DNA from: Verrucomicrobia subdivision 3 bacterium UBA693
GTDB taxonomy: Bacteria > Verrucomicrobiota > Verrucomicrobiia > Limisphaerales > UBA8199
NCBI GenBank assembly: GCA_002298785.1
Contig: DBMR01000069.1
Coordinates: 206,318 to 226,748, forward strand
DNA: 20,431 nt
Direction: 5' to 3'
This document shows, piece after piece, positions 8,501 to 14,973 of the stretch; position 1 is the first letter of the stretch, and every line of letters starts with the position of its first letter. Under the pieces are notes generated by a model. That model had not been told where the DNA came from. It worked only from the letters and a program-made list of their open reading frames with translations, and ran no database searches. A program made the position numbers and the translations under genes.

Positions 8501-8559
8501 TGCGGTCTTTTTTTAGGGAAACCGCCGGGGAGGTGCAAGTCTCTTTTAATTCTTTGCGG

Positions 8560-8587
8560 TTGCTTTCTGGAGGTTATCAGTTAGAAT
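8560..8587 (+). promoter_or_regulatory. Candidate vegetative promoter for rpoZ-smpB
   Basis: TTGCTT (8560-8565) and TAGAAT (8582-8587) are separated by 16 bases. The second box differs from the consensus -10 at one position, while the first matches only its TTG half well. Transcription would begin near 8594, leaving a short leader before the TTG start at 8620. Confidence 0.4.
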
Positions 8588-8619
8588 GTCGTTCTTGGTT
8601 TCATCGATTTTAAGTCACC

Positions 8620-8874
8620 TTGAACGCAGAACTTACAAAGAAAGCGCTGGAGAAGGTTGGGAATCCCAACATTCTGGTCAACCTGGTTTCACGCCGTGTG
8701 CGGCAACTCAGCTCCGGTTCCGGGGCGATCAGCCGTCCCTTGGTGGCCGCGGCGGAGAACCTTGGTGCCGCAGACGTGGCGCTGATGGAAATCATTGAGG
8801 ACAAGATCACGTTCGACCCGGCTGAACCTGCCGATGCTGGGAAACCTTCCGCCAAGCGGCGCAAGAAACACTAA
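8620..8874 (+). CDS. rpoZ: RNA polymerase omega subunit
   Basis: The 84-residue product fits the omega subunit, which helps fold and hold the beta-prime subunit of RNA polymerase. The N-terminal half contains NPNILVNLVSRRVRQLSSG, matching the conserved omega helix that contacts beta-prime. It is followed by ISRPLVAAAENLGAADVALMEIIEDKI and a lysine-rich tail ending KRRKKH. An in-frame stop (TAA at 8611-8613) lies three codons upstream, and no ATG or GTG falls before the conserved region, so the start must be the TTG at 8620. No ribosome binding site is obvious. It is followed 65 bases later by smpB, and the two are probably co-transcribed. Confidence 0.88.
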   Translation: MNAELTKKALEKVGNPNILVNLVSRRVRQLSSGSGAISRPLVAAAENLGAADVALMEIIEDKITFDPAEPADAGKPSAKRRKKH

Positions 8875-8939
8875 CTTCCCGGGTTAATCAGGGGTGCTGA
8901 ACCGCTGCCGGACGTCGGCTTGATGTCCGCCCCAACCGT

Positions 8940-9398
8940 ATGCCGGATATCCTCTCGAACCCCAAAGCGAGGCGGGATTATCATATCCTGGAGACGTTTG
9001 AAGCCGGCATTGTTTTGCACGGGACGGAAGTCAAGGCTTTGCGTGCGGCCCGAGGCCAGATCAGTGACGCATTTGCGCGTATTGAAAACAACGAGGCTTG
9101 GCTCTACAACGCGCACATCGACGAATATTCGCACGGCAATCTCCAAAACCACGCCCCCAAAGCGCCGCGCAAACTTCTGCTCCACAAATCGGAAATCCGC
9201 AAACTCCACGCCCAGGCCGCGATCAAAGGGAACGCGGTGGTGCCGTTGTCTTTTCATTGGAAGAATGGCCGGGTCAAAGTGCTGCTCGCCGTGGGCAAGG
9301 GCAAGGCGGTCTATGACAAGCGGGAGGATCTTAAAACGCGCGAGGCCGACCGCGAAGTTAAACGCGCGACCATGAAAAAGCGCCTGGCGGATCGCTAA
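8940..9398 (+). CDS. smpB: SsrA-binding protein SmpB
   Basis: The 152-residue protein has the standard SmpB length. SmpB binds tmRNA and brings it to ribosomes stalled on broken messages. The start NPKARRDYHILETFEAGIVL, GTEVKALR (about residues 29-36) and the RNA-binding HAPKAPRKLLLHKSEI region are typical. The basic C-terminal tail (KREDLKTREADREVKRATMKKR), which becomes helical in the ribosomal mRNA channel, is complete. The tmRNA gene itself is not in this window. The ATG at 8940 lacks a clear ribosome binding site, as is common here. It sits directly downstream of rpoZ; after its stop there are 127 bases with no terminator-like hairpin before the secretin operon. Confidence 0.95.
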   Translation: MPDILSNPKARRDYHILETFEAGIVLHGTEVKALRAARGQISDAFARIENNEAWLYNAHIDEYSHGNLQNHAPKAPRKLLLHKSEIRKLHAQAAIKGNAVVPLSFHWKNGRVKVLLAVGKGKAVYDKREDLKTREADREVKRATMKKRLADR

Positions 9399-9469
9399 AG
9401 CGCGGTTGGTCGTGCGGGAGGTGCGTTCGGCATCAGGGACATAATTCTTCGATGTACGGGAAATTTAGT

Positions 9470-9499
9470 TTGCAATCGTTTGCCGTTCTTGAATTTAAT
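9470..9499 (+). promoter_or_regulatory. Candidate promoter of the pilus/secretion operon
   Basis: TTGCAA (9470-9475) and TTTAAT (9494-9499) lie 18 bases apart in the only non-coding stretch before the operon. The second box differs from the consensus -10 at one position, the first matches the -35 at four. Transcription would begin near 9506 and give a leader of about 20 bases without a Shine-Dalgarno site. Confidence 0.35.
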
Positions 9500-9525
9500 G
9501 GGGTGGTTCTTCGTCCATTCTACCC

Positions 9526-11748
9526 ATGCTTTCACAACTCAGGTTAACCACCCTCCTGAAAGCGGCGGCGGCAGTTGCGCTGCTGCTGGTTACGGCTACC
9601 GCGTGCCGGAACACCACCCCGGATGCCAAAGCGCCGACTGCGGCCAAGCCGCCGTCCACCAAAGCGCCGACGGTGTCCTATAACGAATCCTACGATCCGC
9701 AAATCAAAACGATTATGTCGTTGGCCAATGCGGGGCGGTGGGAAGAAGCTGAGGTGGAAGCCGCCAAGCTGCACGCGATTGATCCCAAAAACCCCATGGT
9801 CGTGCGAATTTACGGCTGGACCACGCAGCAATCTCAAAAGCTCCGGGAAAAGGCGTTGGAAGACAAGATTCGCGAAATCGACGCGAAGAATTCCGTCTTC
9901 AATCCGACCTTGAAGGATTTGCTGACCGAGAAGAAAGATCGCGGCCTGCCGGCCAGCAAGGATATTCGGGACGCCGTGAGCCGGATCGAGAGCACGCCCT
10001 ACATCCCTTCGAGCTATGGCAAGACGGTGAACGAAAAGGGCCCCCTGTTCGACATGGAAAGCACCAAAGGCAAAATGGCGAAGGTGCTCGAGAAGGAAGT
10101 TTCCATCCATCTGGACAACGTGCCGCTCGAAACCATCCTGGTAAACCTCAGCCAGACCTCGGGGATCAACATTGTGGCGGACAAATCCGTCGTGGCGCTC
10201 AAGCAGGTGCTGAGCGTGAACCTCGACAACGTCCGGTTGGATGAGCTTCTGCGTTACGTGGCGCGCAATTACGATCTGCAGTTCCAGGTCGGGGACGAGT
10301 TGGTCTGGGTGGTGGATGCCAAGGATCCGAAGCGATTGATGGAGGAGACGCGGTTTTACCGGTTACGCAAAGGATTTATTCTCCCCGCGCAGTTCGGCTC
10401 GGAAGATGTCAACCGCGCCGCCGTCACGGTCAACAACGTCACGACGGTCACTGAGACGACCAAGGTGAAAAAGTTCGTGAATGACGAGGCCCCGACGGCG
10501 CCTTCGCTGGAAAAAGTGATCAAGGAGCTCTTCACCGGCAAATACATGATTGATTACGAACATAACCTGGTGGTAGCCCGGGGTACGCCCGAGCAACTGG
10601 CGGTGATGGAAAAGATTATCGAGGAGCTCGATCGCCCGATCCAACAAGTGCTGATCGAGGCGCGGTTTGTCACGATCACCAAGCCGGCCTTCCTGCGGTT
10701 GGGTGTGCTGTGGGAGACAGGGCGCCCGGCGCAGTCGGCGCGGTTGCCATTTGACAACACGGGCATCATCCCCACAGGGGATGTGCCGAACTTGGGGGTG
10801 GGCATCCAGGAGAGCTTCACCAACGTCCTGGGAGCATCGGACCTCAGCGCCACCATCAGTGCACTGGAGCAAAGCGGAGAAAGCCAGACCCTCAGCGCTC
10901 CGCGCCTGACGGTGTTGAACAATCGTCCGGCGCAGATTTCCGATGGTAAAGTTCAGTATTACTACGAGGAATACCAGGTTAAATCCACGGTGCAGCAGTA
11001 TTACACCGCCTCGTCTTTCGTGCCGGCAGGAAAGCCGACCAAGATCACCGCCGGTGCGGAATTGAATGTCCTGGCCAGCATAAGCGGAGACGGCCGGCAC
11101 ATCGTCCTGGGTCTCAATCCCAAGGTCAATACGGACGTGCAACTCGTGCGCTACGCGACCCTGACCGATAGCGATCCCAACACCGGCAAGGTTATCAGCA
11201 CGTTTGACATCAATCTGCCGCAATACCGCACCCAGGAACTGGCGACGCGCGTCGTGGTCAAATCCGGCGAAACCGTGGTGATGGGCGGCGTGCTGGAGCG
11301 GGATAAAAGCACCTACGTGGAGTCCGTGCCCGTGCTGGGGAACCTCCCGATTATTGGCGCGCTGTTCCGTCGCCGCACCGAATTGGACAAGCCTCGCTAC
11401 TTGCTGGTTTTTGTGACCGCCACCATCGTCAAGGACACTGGGGAATTCCTCGTTTACGATTACGACGATGAAACCAAGCCGGGTGCCGCGGCGAAGAACT
11501 CGGCGCTTTCGCCCGCCTCGCTGCCGTCGTCGGTCCTGGCGCCTACGCCGCCGGCAACGACTCCGACCGCGACCGCTGCCACGAACACACCTGCCGCTAC
11601 CCCGCCCCCGGCGACAACTCCGGCCCCGGCGACAACTCCGGCCCCGGCGGCGACGCCCGCCCCGGCACCCGCTGCCACGAACGCACCCGCCGCCGCTCCG
11701 GCTCCAGTTCCCGCGCCTGGCACGAACGCTCCCGCTGCTGCGAAGTGA
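9526..11748 (+). CDS. Type IV pilus/type II secretion secretin, lipoprotein with Ala/Pro/Thr-rich tail
   Basis: The 740-residue protein should form the outer-membrane ring through which a pilus or secreted substrate passes. The export signal (about 1-26) ends at a lipobox-like ATAC with C27, so it may be lipid-anchored. A TPR-like helical segment (about 55-95, containing NAGRWEEAEVEAAKLHAIDP) precedes an STN-type domain (about 192-265) and an N1-like domain (about 330-375). The secretin core starts near VLIEARF (375-381), and the family signature VPVLGNLPIIGALFRR lies at 601-616. After the core, residues 651-740 are almost only Ala, Pro, Thr and Asn, unlike the usual short S-domain. From memory it resembles Akkermansia Amuc_1098. 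Its stop overlaps the GTG start of the next gene, so translation is probably coupled. No pilotin gene is seen. Confidence 0.9.
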   Translation: MLSQLRLTTLLKAAAAVALLLVTATACRNTTPDAKAPTAAKPPSTKAPTVSYNESYDPQIKTIMSLANAGRWEEAEVEAAKLHAIDPKNPMVVRIYGWTTQQSQKLREKALEDKIREIDAKNSVFNPTLKDLLTEKKDRGLPASKDIRDAVSRIESTPYIPSSYGKTVNEKGPLFDMESTKGKMAKVLEKEVSIHLDNVPLETILVNLSQTSGINIVADKSVVALKQVLSVNLDNVRLDELLRYVARNYDLQFQVGDELVWVVDAKDPKRLMEETRFYRLRKGFILPAQFGSEDVNRAAVTVNNVTTVTETTKVKKFVNDEAPTAPSLEKVIKELFTGKYMIDYEHNLVVARGTPEQLAVMEKIIEELDRPIQQVLIEARFVTITKPAFLRLGVLWETGRPAQSARLPFDNTGIIPTGDVPNLGVGIQESFTNVLGASDLSATISALEQSGESQTLSAPRLTVLNNRPAQISDGKVQYYYEEYQVKSTVQQYYTASSFVPAGKPTKITAGAELNVLASISGDGRHIVLGLNPKVNTDVQLVRYATLTDSDPNTGKVISTFDINLPQYRTQELATRVVVKSGETVVMGGVLERDKSTYVESVPVLGNLPIIGALFRRRTELDKPRYLLVFVTATIVKDTGEFLVYDYDDETKPGAAAKNSALSPASLPSSVLAPTPPATTPTATAATNTPAATPPPATTPAPATTPAPAATPAPAPAATNAPAAAPAPVPAPGTNAPAAAK
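11540..11748 (+). repeat. Low-complexity repeat coding the secretin tail
   Basis: The end of the secretin gene consists of degenerate short repeats rich in GCC, CCG and ACG codons. Two exact copies of an 18-base unit beginning GACAACTCCGGCC occur back to back at 11613-11630 and 11631-11648, and near copies flank them. The tandem exact copies suggest the tail length changes by slippage. Confidence 0.65.
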
Positions 11749-13619
11749 ACCGGCTCGCCTCCATTCTCAAACTGGGCGATATGCGCCCCGCCATGCGGCG
11801 GGTGATGGCGATTGATGCCGGCAGCCGCCGGATCAAACTGTTGCTGGCCGAGAGTGACTTCGGACGCGTGCGAATTCGCAAGGAGGACACGATTGACCTG
11901 GCGGCGGAAGGCCTGGTATCGGCGCAGGAAATCCAGAGCCACCTGAAGACGCTTTTGGAAGAGTGGGGCGACCCGCCCCTGGCCATGGTGCTGCCCCAGC
12001 ACCTGTCCGTATCCCAGGTCGTCGATTTGCCGCAGGCACCGGAGGAGGAAGTGCGCCGATTGATCAGCGATGAAACGGTCAAGCTCAGCGGAGTGAGCGA
12101 CAGCCGCTTCGTTCATGATTTCGTGCGGATCGGCGCGCCGTCCCCGACCTCAGCGCGGCAAAAGTTTTGGGTGACCTTTGCGCAGGAGGGGGAAATCCGC
12201 GAGCGCATCACGCGGTTGGGCCTCGAGGACCTGGACATTTCGGATGTCACGACAACAGCCAACGCGTTGATTGCGGCATATCGAAACGGAACTCCGCTTG
12301 GCTCGAAAGCGATCCTGGTGCATCTCGGCGCGCAAACCACGGTGGTGGTGGTAGTGGTGGGCGGCCAGGGCACGTTTGCTTCGAGCTTCCAAATGGGAAC
12401 GGATTTTCTGACCCGCACGCTGGCGCGTCAAATGGGTTGCCCGGAGGAAAAAGCGGAGAGCATTCGGGTGAGCCGCGATCTGCTGTCCGGGCCGCATGCC
12501 TCCCGCGACTTTGCCGCGGTGGTGGATGGCTGGGCGGCCGAACTGAAGCGGCAGTTGGATGAATGTTTTCGACACGGTCCGGCGGCGGGCCAGGCGCTGG
12601 AGACTTTCGAAATGATTGGGAGTGGTGGTGGCTTCGAGCAGCCAGGTCTCCGGGAATACCTGGCGCGGCAAGCGCTGCCCATCACGCCTTGGCCGGCGCC
12701 GGGGCAGCCGGAGCTGGCGCATCCGGGTCAGGGCATGGAAGTGGCCTTCGGCGCTGCGTTGCAGGCGCTCGGATGCAGCACCCAGCCGGTATCCCTGCTG
12801 CCCGAGGAATTTCACGCCGTTTGGAAGCGCCGGTTGCTGCGCCATCGGCTGGATATGGCTTCGGTGGTGCTGGTCGGGCTGTGCGTGATCGTGTTTATGC
12901 TGGCCACGTGGTACCAGGTGGCGTTGATTCGAGACAAGCAGGCCCTGCTGCAAAAGGTCGTTGCCGGGCAGGAATTGGTGGAGTCCAACCAGGCGCTGAG
13001 CGCCGATTTGGGAGCGCAGTATGATCTGCTCCGGCCGGTGTTTGCCGCGCGGCAAAGCATGGTCGACACCATGCGCACCTTGTCTTTGCTCCAGCAATCG
13101 CGCAGCAACCGGGCTTTCTGGTATGTGCTCCTGGCCGACCAGCGCAGCTATTTCCGGCAGCCGCTGCCGCCGCCTTCCACCAACCGCATCGTGCGCACTA
13201 ACTTGCTGTCCACCCTGGCCGAGCGCGCCCGGCCAACTCCTCCGCCGGTGGAGTTTGGTCCCCAACCGCTGGTTGTCACCAATGCGAGCCTAGGTAAGCC
13301 CGGATTCATCGCGGAGATTTGCATTCCGGATGACGCCGAGGCTGCTCGCCGGACTTTGCGGGAATTGGTCAGTGAACTGGAAAAGCAGCCGGTTTTCTCC
13401 CGGGTGGATTTGCTCTCCGACGATCTCCGCCGCAACCTGGCCGACCCCAAGTTGATTATCCCGGACCGGAATTTTGTGTTGGCGCTGGATTTTGCTCGCG
13501 CGGAGTTTGATCAACCGATTCTTCGGAGAGCGTCCAACCGCCCACCCTCCCGGCGGACAGGGGCGGCTTATGGACCGCCGCGCAGCGAAAGCACGGGGTC
13601 GGCGCGCCCGACCGAATAG
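11745..13619 (+). CDS. Fused PilM-PilN type IV pilus assembly protein
   Basis: The 624-residue protein joins two proteins that are normally separate. Residues about 19-345 form an actin/FtsA-like PilM domain: the first nucleotide loop VMAIDAGSRRIKLLLAE (20-36), a second beta-turn region VHLGAQTTVVVVVVGG (192-207), and the adenosine-site glycine cluster MIGSGGGFEQP (290-300). Directly after comes VSLLPEEF (349-356), resembling the INLLP motif by which a free PilN binds PilM. A basic stretch, one membrane helix (about 371-394), a periplasmic coiled-coil-like part (about 397-450) and an alpha/beta domain (about 520-582) follow, as in PilN. It should sit in the inner membrane with the PilM part in the cytoplasm, tying the ATPase to the alignment complex. 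The GTG start overlaps the secretin stop (GTGA). An ATG at 11781 is a possible alternative that also keeps the domain complete. Confidence 0.82.
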   Translation: MNRLASILKLGDMRPAMRRVMAIDAGSRRIKLLLAESDFGRVRIRKEDTIDLAAEGLVSAQEIQSHLKTLLEEWGDPPLAMVLPQHLSVSQVVDLPQAPEEEVRRLISDETVKLSGVSDSRFVHDFVRIGAPSPTSARQKFWVTFAQEGEIRERITRLGLEDLDISDVTTTANALIAAYRNGTPLGSKAILVHLGAQTTVVVVVVGGQGTFASSFQMGTDFLTRTLARQMGCPEEKAESIRVSRDLLSGPHASRDFAAVVDGWAAELKRQLDECFRHGPAAGQALETFEMIGSGGGFEQPGLREYLARQALPITPWPAPGQPELAHPGQGMEVAFGAALQALGCSTQPVSLLPEEFHAVWKRRLLRHRLDMASVVLVGLCVIVFMLATWYQVALIRDKQALLQKVVAGQELVESNQALSADLGAQYDLLRPVFAARQSMVDTMRTLSLLQQSRSNRAFWYVLLADQRSYFRQPLPPPSTNRIVRTNLLSTLAERARPTPPPVEFGPQPLVVTNASLGKPGFIAEICIPDDAEAARRTLRELVSELEKQPVFSRVDLLSDDLRRNLADPKLIIPDRNFVLALDFARAEFDQPILRRASNRPPSRRTGAAYGPPRSESTGSARPTE

Positions 13620-13622
13620 CCC

Positions 13623-14441
13623 ATGGCCTCGCTGCAATCATACAAACGAAGAAGCATCCTCCCGCTGGCGGCGTTGGCGCTGACCCTTTATTTCAGCATG
13701 GTGTTCCTGCCGCTGCAGCGCCGAGCGGAGAGCCTGGATGCCCCGTTGAAGAAGGCGTGGCAAAAGCTGGCCAATACCATCGAGCAGACCAATACCCTGG
13801 CCATTAATTTCAGCGTGCTTACCAACCAATTGCGAGATACTCGCGAGGCGCTGACGCGCCTGGACGCGGCCCGGCAACTGGCTTTGGCCCGGATTGAATT
13901 GCCCCCCGCCGTGCACGCCCGCGTGGCGGCCCCGTTCCAATTGGTCGATTACGAGAACGAGCGCAGCAAACAACTCGATGAATTAATCGCCCTCTCCACC
14001 CGCAATAAAATCACCGTGGACCCGGCGGTTTATGCCGGATTCCCACAGCACACTGCCGATGTGGCTTACCCGGCCCTCTTGTGGGCCGAGTTGGCCATGG
14101 TCGAGAGCTTGGTGAAGACAGCGGTCTCCCTCCAGATTCCGGCGTTGCATTCGTTGGAAGTCGAAGTCGCACCTACGAATACGCCGGTCCCGAGCGTCGC
14201 CGGAGATTTAAGCGAGATCCCCGTTCAATTTGAATTCACCGCGCCGATTGCCAGCGCCGTGGATTTCATCCAGAGCCTCCCCTTGCGCCCGGACGAAATG
14301 TCGGGGCTCGGACTCTCCACGAACGCGCCGGTAAGGCCGCCTTTGTTTGTGGACCGGCTGATTATCAAGCGGCAAACGCCGGAAAAGACCGACGAAGTGC
14401 GGGTCTCCTTGCGGGTGCTGGGATTTGTTTACCGCGAATAA
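13623..14441 (+). CDS. PilO/Amuc_1100-like inner-membrane assembly protein
   Basis: The 272-residue product has a short basic cytoplasmic end, one membrane helix (about 12-30), a helical coiled-coil-like segment (about 35-90) and a periplasmic alpha/beta part (about 120-272). This is the build of PilO/GspM proteins, which pair with PilN in the inner-membrane alignment complex. The segment NKITVDPAVYAGF, a following helix with ELAMVESLVKTAV, and a last beta strand DEVRVSLRVLGFVY follow the same order as in Akkermansia Amuc_1100 as I remember it, although identity is low. It begins three bases after the stop of the PilM-PilN gene and is followed by the PilP-like gene four bases after its own stop, so it belongs to the same transcript. 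No catalytic motif is present. Confidence 0.75.
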   Translation: MASLQSYKRRSILPLAALALTLYFSMVFLPLQRRAESLDAPLKKAWQKLANTIEQTNTLAINFSVLTNQLRDTREALTRLDAARQLALARIELPPAVHARVAAPFQLVDYENERSKQLDELIALSTRNKITVDPAVYAGFPQHTADVAYPALLWAELAMVESLVKTAVSLQIPALHSLEVEVAPTNTPVPSVAGDLSEIPVQFEFTAPIASAVDFIQSLPLRPDEMSGLGLSTNAPVRPPLFVDRLIIKRQTPEKTDEVRVSLRVLGFVYRE

Positions 14442-14445
14442 AGCC

Positions 14446-14973
14446 ATGCTTGGAATGCTCCATCCCGTGTTGAAGAGCCGCTGGCTGGCCATGGTGGTGC
14501 ACGGCGGCTTGTGGCTGCTTTTGCTGCTGGGCCTCACGAGTTTCCACGGCACCAGCCCATATTACCACGACACCGACGTCTTTCGCGGTCAACCGCAGGT
14601 GCTGCCTCCCGTCACGCACCTGGGCGAGCTGTATTCACCGCAGGCCATGGTCCCGCGCATCACCAAAACAAACGTCAACAGTCCTTTCTACACCCGGTAT
14701 TTCGTGCCGGCCCCCGCGCCCGCTCCGCCACCGCCGCCCACCACGCGGAAGATCGAAATTACCTACCTCGGGTTCTTTAAGGCGGAAGGCGCGCCTAAGA
14801 AGTCGATGGTGCGGATCATCGACACTTTTGTCATTACCCCGGTCGGGGCGTTGCTGGTGACGAATCTTTTTGTGGCCAACGCCACCATGCAATCACTCAC
14901 GTTGACGAACCACGCCGGACTAACGAACCTGCTGCCCATGAACGTGAAAACGACCGTCGAGGTGCCGCTGTAA
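14446..14973 (+). CDS. PilP/GspC-like single-membrane-helix protein
   Basis: The 175-residue protein has a membrane helix (about 12-31), a linker with a proline run (about 88-98, PAPAPAPPPPP) and a small beta-rich domain (about 101-175) opening with KIEITYLGFF. This layout matches PilP or GspC, which link the inner-membrane complex to the secretin through a periplasmic beta domain; sequence identity to either is not evident to me. The position between a PilO-like gene and the ATPase supports the role. I chose the ATG at 14446, four bases after the previous stop, over the in-frame TTG at 14425 that would overlap the preceding gene. Its stop shares one base with the next start (TAATG). Confidence 0.65.
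   Translation: MLGMLHPVLKSRWLAMVVHGGLWLLLLLGLTSFHGTSPYYHDTDVFRGQPQVLPPVTHLGELYSPQAMVPRITKTNVNSPFYTRYFVPAPAPAPPPPPTTRKIEITYLGFFKAEGAPKKSMVRIIDTFVITPVGALLVTNLFVANATMQSLTLTNHAGLTNLLPMNVKTTVEVPL

Noticed and set aside
11460..12116. Minus-strand open frame opposite the secretin tail and PilM start
   Set aside because: Its Ala/Gly/Val repeats are only the reverse reading of the Ala/Pro/Thr tail. It spans two supported genes.
12150..13265. Long minus-strand open frame opposite the PilM-PilN gene
   Set aside because: Gln/His/Arg-rich shadow typical of the opposite strand of GC-rich genes. No start signal or family motif.
14425..14445. TTG at 14425 as start of the PilP-like gene
   Set aside because: It would overlap the preceding gene by 17 bases, while the ATG at 14446 sits four bases after the stop as in the other junctions of the operon.
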